From NCBI GenBank assembly GCA_936450465.1, contig OW388302.1:17871569-17935568 (forward strand): a DNA stretch of 64,000 nucleotides, given 5' to 3'. Origin of the DNA: Gibbula magus (Eukaryota; Mollusca; Gastropoda; Trochida; Trochidae). Under the pieces are notes generated by a model. That model was not told where the DNA came from, did not search any database, and saw only the letters and a list, made by a program, of their open reading frames with translations. Shown one piece after another: positions 32,743-47,700 of this stretch. The translations under genes and the position numbers were made by a program. The stretch's first letter is position 1; every line of letters starts with the position of its first letter.

Positions 32743-35700
32743 CTGTAACAAACAAAACACAGGTGAAATATTATCATTCTACCAACTGAGAAAAGATCAA
32801 CTAGCGGTACGATTCTGTACCGTTGTTTTCTACCAAAGTCATTGGTTGCAACACCAATACTTCGTACCAAAGCTGTTGGTTTGAACACACAAGGTTTGGG
32901 CAAGAGTGTTTGGTTACAACAGGTTTCATGACTAGAAGATAAACTTAATGTGTTTAGAAACAAAAAAAATGTTGAATTGAGTCCACTGAAGTTTACATTT
33001 GACATATTGAGTATAAATTCTTCGCTTCATACAAGAGATACATTTATTCCACGACCGGGAGTGTATCACTTACCCTTTAACCTCCCCATATCGAGATATA
33101 AGATGACCCTGACACCAGTAGATATCAAAACAGAGAGCGGTGTATGTGACTGGCTTGGTTGTCTCCAGGTCGTCGCTGTGGTTGTATCTCACTAGGTGGT
33201 GGTCATCCATACACACGTATATGTACAGGTCTGAAAGAAACAACAAATACATCCTTTATCGTCACGAGTCCCCCCCATACACACGTTTATGTACAGGTTT
33301 GAAAGAAACAACGAATACATCCTTTATCGTCACGAGTCACCCATACACACGTATATGTACAGGTTTGAAATAATCAACGAATTAATCCTTTATCATCACG
33401 AGTCCCCCCATACACACGTTGGGAGCGGCCTTAATATAAGCTCTTCGGAGCTTGTTGGCCAAACCCTTCATGTTTTTCATGAATAAAATATGTTTAAATC
33501 ATACACACGTTTATGTACAGGTTTGAAAATCACAACGAATTAATCCTTTATCATCACGAGTCACCCATACACACGTATATGTACAGGTCTGAAAGAAACA
33601 ACAAATTAATCCTTTATCATCACGAGTCACCCATACACACGTATAAGTACAGGTCTGAAAGAAACAACGAATAAATCCTTTATCATCACGAGTCACCCAT
33701 ACACATGTATATGTACAGGTTTGAAAGAAACAACGAATTAATCCTTTATCATCACTAGTCACCCATACGTACGTTTATGTACAGGTTTGAAAGAAACAAC
33801 GAATAAATCCTTTATCATTACGGGTCACCCATACACATGTATATGTACAGGTTTGAAAGAAACAACGAATTAATCCTTTATCATCACGAGTTACCCATAC
33901 ACACGTATATATACAGGTTTGAAATAATCAACGAATTAATCCTTTATCATCACGAGTCCCCCCATACACACGTATATGTACAGGTTTGAAATAAACAACG
34001 AATTAATCCTTTATCATCACGAGTCACCCATACACACGTATATGTACAGGTTTGAAATAATCAACGAATTAATCCTTCATCATCACGAGTCACCCATACA
34101 CACGTTTATGTACAGGTTTGAAAGAAACAACGAATTAATCCTTTATCATCACGAGTCACCCATACACACGTATATGTACAGGTTTGAAAGAAACAACGAA
34201 TAAATCCTTTATCATCACGAGTCACCCATACACATGTATATGTACAGGTTTAAAAGAAACAACGAATTAATCCTTTATCATCACTAGTCACCCATACGTA
34301 CGTTTATGTACAGGTTTGAAAGAAACAACGAATAAATCCTTTATCATTACGGGTCACCCATACACATGTATATGTACAGGTTTGAAAGAAACAACGAATT
34401 AATCCTTTATCATCACTAGTCACCCATACGTACGTTTATGTACAGGTTTGAAAGAAACAACGAATAAATCCTTTATCATTACGGGTCACCCATACACATG
34501 TATATGTACAGGTTTGAAAGAAACAACGAATTAATCCTTTATCATCACTAGTCACCCATACGTACGTTTATGTACAGGTTTGAAAGAAACAACGAATAAA
34601 TCCTTTATCATTACGGGTCACCCATACACATGTATATGTACAGGTTTGAAAGAAACAACGAATTAATCCTTTATCATCACTAGTCACCCATACGTACGTT
34701 TATGTACAGGTTTGAAAGAAACAACGAATAAATCCTTTATCATTACGGGTCACCCATACACATGTATATGTACAGGTTTGAAAGAAACAACGAATTAATC
34801 CTTTATCATCACTAGTCACCCATACGTACGTTTATGTACAGGTTTGAAAGAAACAACGAATAAATCCTTTATCATTACGGGTCACCCATACACATGTATA
34901 TGTACAGGTTTGAAAGAAACAACGAATTAATCCTTTATCATCACTAGTCACCCATACGTACGTTTATGTACAGGTTTGAAAGAAACAACGAATAAATCCT
35001 TTATCATTACGGGTCACCCATACACATGTATATGTACAGGTTTGAAAGAAACAACGAATTAATCCTTTATCATCACTAGTCACCCATATGTAAGTTTATG
35101 TACAGGTTTGAAAGAAACAACGAATAAATCCTTTATCATTACGGGTCACCCATACACATGTATATGTACAGGTTTGAAAGAAACAACGAATTAATCCTTT
35201 ATCATCACTAGTCACCCATACGTACGTTTATGTACAGGTTTGAAAGAAACAACGAATAAATCCTTTATCATTACGGGTCACCCATACACATGTATATGTA
35301 CAGGTTTGAAAGAAACAACGAATTAATCCTTTATCATCACGAGTCACCCATACACACGTATATATACAGGTTTGAAATAATCAACGAATTAATCCTTTAT
35401 CATCACGAGTCCCCCCATACACACGTATATGTACAGGTTTGAAATAAACAACGAATTAATCCTTTATCATCACGAGTCACCTATACACACGTATATGTAC
35501 AGGTTTGAAAAAATGAACGAATTAATCCTTTATCATCACGAGTCACCCATACACACGTTTATGTACAGGTTTGAAAGAAACAACGAATTAATCCTTTATC
35601 ATCACTAGTCACCCATACGTACGTTTATGTACAGGTTTGAAAGAAACAACGAATAAATCCTTTATCATTACGGGTCACCCATACACATGTATATGTACAG

Positions 35701-38700
35701 GTTTGAAAGAAACAACGAATTAATCCTTTATCATCACTAGTCACCCATACGTACGTTTATGTACAGGTTTGAAAGAAACAACGAATAAATCCTTTATCAT
35801 TACGGGTCACCCATACACATGTATATGTACAGGTTTGAAAGAAACAACGAATTAATCCTTTATCATCACTAGTCACCCATACGTACGTTTATGTACAGGT
35901 TTGAAAGAAACAACGAATAAATCCTTTATCATTACGGGTCACCCATACACATGTATATGTACAGGTTTGAAAGAAACAACGAATTAATCCTTTATCATCA
36001 CTAGTCACCCATACGTACGTTTATGTACAGGTTTGAAAGAAACAACGAATAAATCCTTTATCATTACGGGTCACCCATACACATGTATATGTACAGGTTT
36101 GAAAGAAACAACGAATTAATCCTTTATCATAACTAGTCACCCATACGTACGTTTATGTACAGGTTTGAAAGAAACAACGAATAAATCCTTTCTCATTACG
36201 GGTCACCCATACACATGTATATGTACAGGTTTGAAAGAAACAACGAATTAATCCTTTATCATCACTAGTCACCCATACGTACGTTTATGTACAGGTTTGA
36301 AAGAAACAACGAATAAATCCTTTATCATTACGGGTCACCCATACACATGTATATGTACAGGTTTGAAAGAAACAGCGAATTAATCCTTTATCATCACTAG
36401 TCACCCATACACACGTATATGTACAAGTTTGAAAGAAACAACGAATTAATCCTTTATCATCACTAGTCACCCATACGTACGTTTATGTACAGGTTTGAAA
36501 GAAACAACGAATAAATCCTTTATCATTACGGGTCACCCATACACATGTATATGTACAGGTTTGAAAGAAACAACGAATTAATCCTTTATCATCACTAGTC
36601 ACCCATACGTACGTTTATGTACAGGTTTGAAAGAAACAACGAATAAATCCTTTATCATTACGGGTCACCCATACACATGTATATGTACAGGTTTGAAAGA
36701 AACAACGAATTAATCCTTTATCATCACTAGTCACCCATACGTACGTTTATGTACAGGTTTGAAAGAAACAACGAATAAATCCTTTATCATTACGGGTCAC
36801 CCATACACATGTATATGTACAGGTTTGAAAGAAACAACGAATTAATCCTTTATCATCACTAGTCACCCATACGTACGTTTATGTACAGGTTTGAAAGAAA
36901 CAACGAATAAATTCTTTATCATTACGGGTCACCCATACACATGTATATGTACAGGTTTGAAAGAAACAACGAATTAATCCTTTATCATCACTAGTCACCC
37001 ATACGTACGTTTATGTACAGGTTTGAAAGAAACAACGAATAAATCCTTTATCATTACCGGTCACCCATACACATGTATATGTACAGGTTTGAAAGAAACA
37101 ACGAATTAATCCTTTATCATCACTAGTCACCCATACGTACGTTTATGTACAGGTTTGAAAGAAACAACGAATAAATCCTTTATCATTACGGGTCACCCAT
37201 ACACATGTATATGTACAGGTTTGAAAGAAACAACGAATTAATCCTTTATCATCACTAGTCACCCATACGTACGTTTATGTACAGGTTTGAAAGAAACAAC
37301 GAATAGATCCTTTATCATTACGGGTCACCCATACACATGTATATGTACAGGTTTGAAAGAAACAACGAATTAATCCTTTATCATCACTAGTCACCCATAC
37401 GTACGTTTATGTACAGGTTTGAAAGAAACAACGAATAAATCCTTTATCATTACGGGTCACCCATACACATGTATATGTACAGGTTTGAAAGAAACAACGA
37501 ATTAATCCTTTATCATCACTAGTCACCCATACGTACGTTTATGTACAGGTTTGAAAGAAACAACGAATAAATCCTTTATCATTACGGGTCACCCATACAT
37601 ATGTATATGTACAGGTTTGAAAGAAACAACGAATTAATCCTGTTTCATCACTAGTCACCCATACGTACGTTTATGTACAGGTTTGAAAGAAACAACGAAT
37701 AAATCCTTTATCATTACGGGTCACCCATACACATGTATATGTACAGGTTTGAAAGAAACAACGAATTAATCCTTTATCATCACTAGTCACCCATACGTAC
37801 GTTTATGTACAGGTTTGAAAGAAACAACGAATAAATCCTTTATCATTACGGGTCACCCATACACATGTATATGTACAGGTTTGAAAGAAACAACGAATTA
37901 ATCCTTTATCATCACTAGTCACCCATACGTACGTTTATGTACAGGTTTGAAAGAAACAACGAATAAATCCTTTATCATTACGGGTCACCCATACACATGT
38001 ATATGTACAGGTTTGAAAGAAACAACGAATAAATCCTTTATCATTACGGGTCACCCATACACATGTATATGTACAGGTTTGAAAGAAACAACGAATAAAT
38101 CCTTTATCATTACGGGTCACCCATTCACATGTATATGCACAGGTTTGAAAGAAACAACGAATAAATTCTTTATCATTACGGGTCATCCATACACACGTAT
38201 ATGTACAGGTCTGAAAGAAACAACGACTTAATCCTTTATCATCACGAGTCACCCATACACATGTATATGTACAGGTCTGAAAGAAACAACGAATAAATCC
38301 TTTATCATCACGAGTCACCCATACACACGTATATGTACAGGTCTTAAAGAAACAACGAATAAATCCATTATCATCACGAGTCACCCATACACACGTATAT
38401 GTACAGGTCTGAAAGAAACAACGAATAAATCCTTTATCATCACGAGTCACCCATACACACGTATATGTACAGGTCTGAAAGAAACAACGAATAAATCCTT
38501 TATCATCACGAGTCACCCATACACATGTATATGTATAGGTTTGAAAGAAACAACGAATTAATCCTTTATCATCACTAGTCACCCATACGTACGTTTATGT
38601 ACAGGTTTGAAAGAAACAACGAATAAATCCTTTACCATCACGAGTCACCCATACACATGTATATGTACAGGTCTGAAAGAAACAACGAATAAATCCTTTA

Positions 38701-41700
38701 CCATCACGAGTCACCCATACACACGTATATGTACAGGTCTGAAAGAAACAACGAATAAATCCTTTATCATCACGAGTCACCCATACACACGTATATGTAC
38801 AGGTCTGAAAGAAACAACGAATAAATCCTTTATAATCACGAGTCACCCATACACATGTATATGTACAGGTTTGAAAGAAACAACGAATTAATCCTTTATC
38901 ATCACTAGTCACCCATACGTACGTTTATGTACAGGTTTGAAAGAAACAACGAATAAATCCTTTACCATCACGAGTCACCCATACACACGTATATGTACAG
39001 GTCTGAAAGAAACAACGAATAAATCCTTCACCATCACGAGTCACCCATACACACGTATATGTACAGGTCTGAAAGAAACAACGAATAAATCCTTTATCAT
39101 CACGAGTCACCCATACACATGTATATGTACAGGTCTGAAAGAAACAACAAATAAATCCTTTATCATCACGAGTCACCCATACACACGTATATGTACAGGT
39201 CTGAAAGAAACAACGAATAAATCCTTTATCATTACGGGTCACCGATACACACGTATATGTACAGGTCTGAAAGAAACAACGAATTAATCCTTTAGCATCA
39301 CGAGTCAACCATACACACGTATATGTACAGGTCTGAAAGAAACAACGAATTAATCCTTTAGCATCACGAGTCACCCATACACATGTATATGTACAGGTCT
39401 GAAAGAAACAACGAATAAATCCTTTATCATCACGAGTCACCCATACACACGTATATGTACAGGTCTGAAAGAAACAACAAATAAATCCTTTATCATCACG
39501 AGTCACCCATACACACGTATATGTACAGGTCTGAAAGAAACAACGAATAAATCCTTTATCATCACGAGTCACCCATACACACGTATATGTACAGGTCTGA
39601 AAGAAACAACGAATAAATCCTTTATCATCACGAGTCACCCATACACACGTATATGTACAGGTCTGAAAGAAACAACAAATAAATCCTTTATCATCACGAG
39701 TCACCCATACACACGTATATGTACAGATCTGAAAGAAACAACGAATAAATCCTTTATCATCACGAGTCACCCATACACACGTATATGTACAGGTCTGAAA
39801 GAAACAACGAATAAATCCTTTATCATCACGAGTCACCCATACACACGTATATGTACAGGTCTGAAAGAAACAACGAATAAATCCTTTACCATCACGAGTC
39901 ACCCATACACATGTATATGTACAGGTCTGAAAGAAACAACAAATAAATCCTTTACCATCACGAGTCACCCATACACACGTATATGTACAGGTCTGAACGA
40001 AACAACAAATAAATCCTTTACCATCACGAGTCACCCATACACACGTATATGTACAGGTCTGAAAGAAACATCGAATAAATCCTTTATCATCACGAGTCAC
40101 CCATACACACGTATATGTACAGGTCTGAAAGAAACAACGAATAAATCCTTTATCATCACGAGTCACCCATACACACGTATATGTACAGGTCTGAAAGAAA
40201 CAACGAATAAATCCTTTACCATCACGAGTCACCCATACACATGTATATGTACAGGTCTGAAAGAAACAACAAATAAATCCTTTACCATCACGAGTCACCC
40301 ATACACACGTATATGTACAGGTCTGAACGAAACAACAAATAAATCCTTTACCATCACGAGTCACCCATACACACGTATATGTACAGGTCTGAAAGAAACA
40401 ACGAATAAATCCTTTATCATCACGAGTCACCCATACACATGTATATGTACAGGTTTGAAAGAAACAACGACTAAATCCTTTATCATTACGGGTCACCCAT
40501 ACACATGTATATGTACAGGTTTGAAAGAAACAACGAATTAATCCTTTATCATCACTAGTCACCCATACGTACGTTTATGTACAGGTTTGAAAGAAACAAC
40601 GAATAAATCCTTTATCATTACGGGTCACCCAGAGCTTCCTGCTCCAATACTTAACATTGATCCACAATTGATATCTCGGGTGTGAAATCAAGTTCTATCA
40701 ATTATAAGATAATTAGTTGCGTTTGTAATATTTCCGGGATTCATTGCTATTCAACACCCACAAATTTAGTTTAAAACCGACGGCGTTAGCTGGATGTTTT
40801 AAACGCTGAAATTTATTTATCGATATTGTAACATGACCATAGTTATCAGGCGTTTTGAAACGAACTCTCTTTTTGCGTACCTATCTCTGAGTGGAAAGGC
40901 CTTTGCGACTGTTCCATTTTTGTAAGAGGTGTGGTCAGGTCAAAACAAATGTAAATACTCGGCGTTATATTACATTAGCAACAATTTACACATTAGCTCA
41001 AACAGTGTCACTCAACTATGTTCACTTCAAAGTATTCACGTATCCTTTTAGATGGCGATAAACATTTATCTACGACATCAACACAGTAAAATACATAGGA
41101 ACAAAAATCTTAAACTTGCCCTAACCCATTGTGACAATGATGCTGGCATTGTGACGTCAAAACGGTTGATCACTATGACGTCATGCCATGGCAACGGCAT
41201 TCGGTAAACACAACCGCATGGAAGAAGGCGTCAAGCTTGGAAAATTCTTACTAGTTGAAAACATTTTAGTTACTTGAAATTAATTAATATTGAGAGTTAT
41301 TTGTTACCTATACTGCTATACACAAGTTAGAAAATGACAATGTCACCTTTCAAATTTGAGTAAGGGGCAGATATTAAGAGAAATAGAAAAATAAAATTTT
41401 GAGTCGGGCCGATCTTGTGAACATGATGTATATGTTCGCGGTGATTCGCCCCAAGTAATTTGCGGGTATTCATTGTCATTCAACATAGGCAAATCAACCA
41501 ATCAGAATCAAGGATACACTGAGATCATGTTACAATAATACATAACAACTATCAATGCTAAACAGGGAGTTAGTCATTTGCAATTTACAGTCTTCTCAAT
41601 AGACAGATGTTGGTGTCTTCCAAAATTGGACTGTTGTGAATATTTTGCATTTAGTGATATCAAAAATATCAACGTATTTGAAGTGTGCAAAAACCGTAAT

Positions 41701-44700
41701 TCATAAATGTTTGAATATATATGATATGTGATACTTAGTTTCAACCTAACCTCTGTTTCCAGTATCATAAAATAATGTTGTCATCCAATTGATGACGTCA
41801 CAATGACTTTTCCTCAATGAAATCAAGTCCAGATGAGATGGCCTCAAGAAACCAAATGTTGTTTCTATTAAATTCTGAGTTTCAGCAATAATGATATCCT
41901 CAGCAGATGAAGGTAGATCAACGTCTGATGATGTTGTTTGCTCAACCAGACGACTTTGACAAGACACTTACTGTAGTTTGGAGGATATGGACGCTTGTTA
42001 AGACTGCACACTGACACAATATCTCGATACAATAGGGCACGACCTGTTATGTTGGGTATTCTGAGACTGGTCACGTGACCCTTTTTAGACGATGACCAAT
42101 TCTACTTCTACGTCAGAGCACATGAACGTCAATGACGTCAATTGTTAAGTGACGTTTTTAGATCCCAGTGCTTTTTTGTCAATTTAAGTTTGTTATTCAT
42201 GAAATCTGTTTACATTCACATTAAACAGAAATGAATACTCTGAGAAATATTAAACATATTTTTAAAAGGTCATTTTGTTCTTTCGTTTCTTTTCAAATTG
42301 GTGGTGTATATACTTTTGGAAGAAAGTGTTGTTGCCATTTAAGGAGCTTATTCAACACGTCTGTACCAGGTACTCACTTGTATTGCCTGGTGAACAAAGG
42401 TATACATTGGATAAATGTACTTGCCCAAGGCAACGTTATAGGTCACTCACCTATCTTAGTGGGGAAAGCTAATCGTCCCTTCAAACTCTCAGATCCGGCT
42501 ATGAAGCAGCTCATCCATATGGCGAGCCGTGCTCACTGTTGCTGCACCTCACTGATAGTGGCCATCTGAGCAATGCATAGGACCACGTGCCACCAAAATA
42601 GTTAACCTGCATTTGTATTAATTTACTATAGCATATAAGGTACATTGACTATGTTTGTATCGTACGTACCAGTCACAACGAAATCTTTAATTTCCTGCAC
42701 AAGGTGGTCCTTCACATCTTCTCCGTGGTAATTGACGCTGAATATCCCGTAGGGGTGATCATGGTAGTAGTAGAGGCGTCTGAAACATTATACATGTATT
42801 TAGTCCGTAGATGGCTGGTTCAACTCTGGAACCTACAAGGTACTGCCGCAACATGTGCCTTGTAACAATTGTACAGTCATACTAGAAATTGTATAAACCG
42901 TATTCTCAAATAGGGAGGTACCTTTGGCTTCTTTACATAATTATGTCTACGCACAGTAAAGTTTGGTTTCATTTCAGATTGAAATTCACAATATCAGCTC
43001 ACACTTGCAGGTTCCATTATTTAAAACGCATTGCCAAGATGGTGTTTAAGCTTTCTCCCTCAATGATGGCATCCTCGGTTACCCAGGGTTTTATATATGC
43101 TCCGTTATTTATTTTAACTTTTGATCACTAAAGTAGAAGGAAGTCTGTAATATATTAAACTCTTAAGAGCCAATAAAATGCTTTTCGTGGCATGCATTAA
43201 GAAAGTGAAGAGCACATAAAATCACCCAACATTGAACAACATATCTGCTCACTTGACACTGCGATGAAGACAGAAGTACCCCCCTGCTTTAAGTTCGTGT
43301 AGTGTGGTGGGTGGAAAGGTGGTCCTGTATATATACGAGTAGGTTTTCTTGATAAAAACGAAGCCAGCTCTGAGGTCGGATTCGACAAGTTCCAGTCGTT
43401 TATACCTGGAAAATAGAGTTCGTTCTAACACTAAGATAGTTATATCCACTACATATATCTAGTTTAAAATATATCTTAATCCTGGGATGGTAATTTCGAT
43501 CTACAGAATTGTCAATTGAAAACTTATCTAGACAATGTAATTCTTTTTATCAAATTCCTGTTATTAAATTCAACTTTTATCATCTTCATTGAATCAAGTT
43601 CACACTGTTCAATCAGCGTATTTTAACTAGCAGTTTGTTCCTTCAATTCCCTGTTTATTTTAGTCTAGATAGTTGAAAGTGTGTCTTAACCCAGAAATGG
43701 TCATTTTGATCTACAGAATTGTCAACCTGAAAACTTATCCAGACAACTTAATTCAAATGTATCTTATATCATCTCCATTACATTAGGGTATATGCCCCAA
43801 CCCCCTGATTATTTTGGCCTTGTATTCCCAAGCGAGGATACTCATTGTTATATATGCATTTCCTCAGGCAATGAATATCATGATTTGAAGGTTCACAGTT
43901 ACTCATCTGTCTTCTAATCAGGCCAGATTCAATGTTGCTCTATCTAAATTATATTTTATTGACTGGTTATTTATGGCAATATACTTGTACGAGGCACATT
44001 TTTCGAAGACAATTAGTGGGTTTGAAAGAGTGTTCTAAATACAAGATGCTTAAAGCGTTACCTGTCAGGGAGCTCAACGTCGTACATGCTGTGGAGATGT
44101 ATTGTGTCGTCTATTGTTAAGTTTCCTACTTTATCTTGGTTCTTGTTGATAAAGATGTATGTTCTCGAGCCCGGGTCATACCCGACCCACTGGAGTTTCA
44201 ATGATTGGTTTCTCGTGTCAAGTAACTTCAGTGACGGTCTTTGTAGTCGAACCATGGTGAAGAGAGTGGTTTTGTCATAGTACAAGATCACTGAAATTAA
44301 TGAAGTGGGCTTAACATATCGTGATGTAAATCAAACGCGAGTCACGGCCGGGAGGCTGACATATTGAGCTTTTCCTACTTGGTTTGTGTCTGTGCAATCG
44401 TTTGTCATGCGTAATACTTATCGAGGACTTCTCCAATTTCATGTCGTCAGCTCTTAAATTTAATCATAGTGAAAAGCGATTCACCTTTCATGACTTCATC
44501 TTTGAGATGAGATCTTTCTAATTTCCATATAGCATGTTGAGTATGTCATGAGTCTAATTTTTCATCATGAATCTAAAGCTAAGTGCCTGTATTCAAAATT
44601 TAAAGAAGAAACGTTGATTCAACCTATCTGTTTCCAAAAAGAGCACAACACTTTGCCCTGAACTAAAATAGTTGAAGCTTGTCGAATGACCATACCAAGG

Positions 44701-47700
44701 ATCTTTGAATGGTGACCTTCCAGCAGGGTCCAGGTACTGAGGAGTACTGAGGAGTACTGAGGAGTAATGAGGAGTACCGAGGAGTAATGAGGAGTACCGA
44801 GGAGTACCGAGGAGTACTGAGGAGTAATGAGGAGTACCGATGAGTACTGAGGAGTACTGAGGAGTACCGATGAGTACCGAGGAGTACCGAAGAGTACCGA
44901 GGAGTACTGGGGAGTACTGAGGAGTACTGAGGAGTACTGAGGAGTACTGAGGAGTACTGAGGAGTAATGAGGAGTACCGAGGAGTACCGAGGAGTACCGA
45001 GGAGTACTGATGAGTACCGATGAGTACTGAGGAGTACCGATGAGTACTGGGGAATACTGGGGAGTACTGAGGAGTACTGATGAGTACTGAGGAGTACTGA
45101 TGAGTACTGAGGAGTACTGAAGAGAACTGATGAGTACAGAGGAGTACTGAAGGGTACTGAGTAGTACTGAGGAGTACTGAGGAGCATGAGGAGTACTGAA
45201 GAGTACTGAAGTGTACTGAAGAGTACTGAATAGTACTGAGGAGTACTGAGGAGTACTGAGGAGTACCAAATGTTTGCAAATGTCACATATCGAATGTTGT
45301 GAAACACTAAAGCCGACTGGTGACATTGACATTGGTAAATTGGAATTCAATACTGAATGGAGAGGCCATCATTATTATTTACCGACCTCTTGAATTTCAG
45401 AATTAATTTATCTTAAATCAGTGTAGCACGCCATTCCTACTGAAAATAAGTGATCTTAAGAAACGGTAAATAAGTTTTAAAAATGGCTCAATAATACTCC
45501 TGAATCTATAAAAAGAGTTCCAAAACGGAGGTTCATGATTCGCTTAATTTAATGGACAGCTTCTCTCAACAGCCCAAAACCGCTATTTTCAAGTGATCAC
45601 CTCAACTCCGAGTTCCCAATCAGTTCCGTGATTTGAAGAGCGTAGGTCAAAAGAGATGTGTCATGTTACACAATTGCACAGCAGATTTTAGAAGAGTCAA
45701 ATCGAACCATCGACTCAGACCAGTGATTCGGTCAACTATACTGTAATGGAGTTGGTCCGAGCCAATTACAAAATGTGACTAACAGATTACTTTACCGGAC
45801 TTCTATTACCTAAATAATGCCTTTCCATAACATTCTTGAAACGTTATTGTCGTTTAGTACGGTTAACTGTCATTCGACGCATTGACAATACTAAAAAAAG
45901 CTTATAATCATAATTCCATAGCTAATAGTCCAATCAGAATGTTCCTTACACACTGTCATCTGCTAATAGTCCAATCAGAATTTCCTGGTATTCTCTCAGT
46001 TGCTAATAATTTACTAAAATGAGAATGTTCCTTACATAATTCAATCTGCTAATAGTTCCTTAGAATGTTGCTTACATAATCCCATCTGTTAATAGTTCCT
46101 TAGAATGTAGCTTACATAATCCCATCTGCTAATAGTTCCTTAGAATGTTTCTTACATAATCCCATCTGTTAATAGTTCCTTAGAATCTTCCTTACATACT
46201 CCAATCTGCTAGAAGTCCAATCAAAATGTCCTTTACACCCTCCGATCTGATAATAGTTCATTCAGAATGGATCTGAATCTACCATTCGGAATTAAACATA
46301 ACTGACGCAACTATCGACGGTTAGATTAAATGGCTAAGTTGAAACATCATTCTATTGAGTCTTGATAAGTTTATAAACAACATGAATCCAAGCTTTGGGA
46401 CATAAAAAAGAACAGTCTTACTTATGAGACATTACAGTATGCCACTTAATATCATATATTCACATTAAAATACCAATACCTATAAAACATCTACACATAA
46501 ACACGCCCTCATGCACGTCAAATAGTTGCCTAGTGTCTACTCACTGACTCCTGTAGCAAACTGCTCGTGTATTTGTCCTGTAGCCGTACACGTCATCTTC
46601 TTGTCTCCTTGGTCCCATTTGTCTCCTACAGGTACAGCATCCTTGTTCTTGAGACAGTATGCTGAAATATACCATACATAGAACATAAAATGAACGTATG
46701 TGTCTCTCGATTAGATATCTAATGAGCGAAAGCGAGTCCGACACTGGTTCGTCAAATGACGTACTGGATCAACGTTCTGCGCCTACATTTACAAAGCTAT
46801 TTTAATGCTAAAATGTATGTGTCATATAATGTACATCAATAGTAGTTGTCGATAGGATACTCGTGCTTGTTTGGTGCGTAGATCATAAGAAGTTGAGAAT
46901 GATGACAGAGCAGTTTTTATCAGTGTCAAAGGTTTAATCTTTATTTTATGTTAATATTAACAATACTATATATGAGAAATTTAAACATAAGAGATATATA
47001 CATAACAATGATGGAAACATTACAGGCTGGTTCGTTAACATGAGACATAAGAGATATACAATAACGATTTTTAAATAATGTGTAAGGCTGCAGTCTGACC
47101 AGCCGACAGCCACAGTCAGTCAAATTACTATGAACATGAAAAAAAGATATGTTTGAGACGCCCCCTTACAGCCTCGAAGGCCTTCACACTGTAACATTGA
47201 ACTTTAGATGCCTCAAAACATGACTGTCCGCTTTCCGCGTATAACGATGTCATTGGGCCTTTTGAAGACACCAAGAGAGATGAAATATTTCCACACAGCC
47301 CAGATTATATACTCACCAACAATACAAGCAGAACCCTTGCGTTTCGTCTCAACTCGTATTTTCGTATCTTGACATGGGGCACGGATCCGCTGCTTAAGAA
47401 TATAAACAAAGTTATTGTATGAATAATTAATTCATATTTTGAAATATATATTTTGTATCTATAAATATTTACCCCATGTAAGAACCACGTGAACATATCA
47501 AACATTCTCATGGGCAATAAACTGTTGGAGAAACAAGTAATTGTCACAAACGTGACCATGTCTCCCGCGGCAATTAAGAAATGAGCTAAAAGGATGAACA
47601 CACAGCTAATGTCAAGGTCACCCGAATCGACTATAGTGTCTGCGTATTCCCCAAATGAAGACTGGTTCCAAATTTGAAGACAATATGTGCAGAAGTTCAT

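Noticed and set aside
37935..40562. Long minus-strand ORFs (up to 545 codons) and matching plus-strand ORFs in the 66-bp satellite
   Set aside because: 66 is a multiple of three, so any stop-free unit gives a long ORF. The sequence is an intron junction copy, frames are open on both strands, and unit variants change freely.
33231..40630. CRISPR-like repeat array
   Set aside because: Units are contiguous with no unique spacers, and the host DNA is clearly eukaryotic.
42231..42569. 112-codon plus-strand ORF
   Set aside because: It overlaps no recognised domain, is antisense to a gene A intron, and shares words (taccaggtact, tgcctggtgaaca) with a repeat-like piece at 31400. Probably interspersed repeat.
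44593..45350. Three overlapping minus-strand ORFs of over 200 codons (QYSSVLLST repeats)
   Set aside because: All three frames are open at once, which a 10-bp stop-poor repeat explains. It lies in an intron of gene A.
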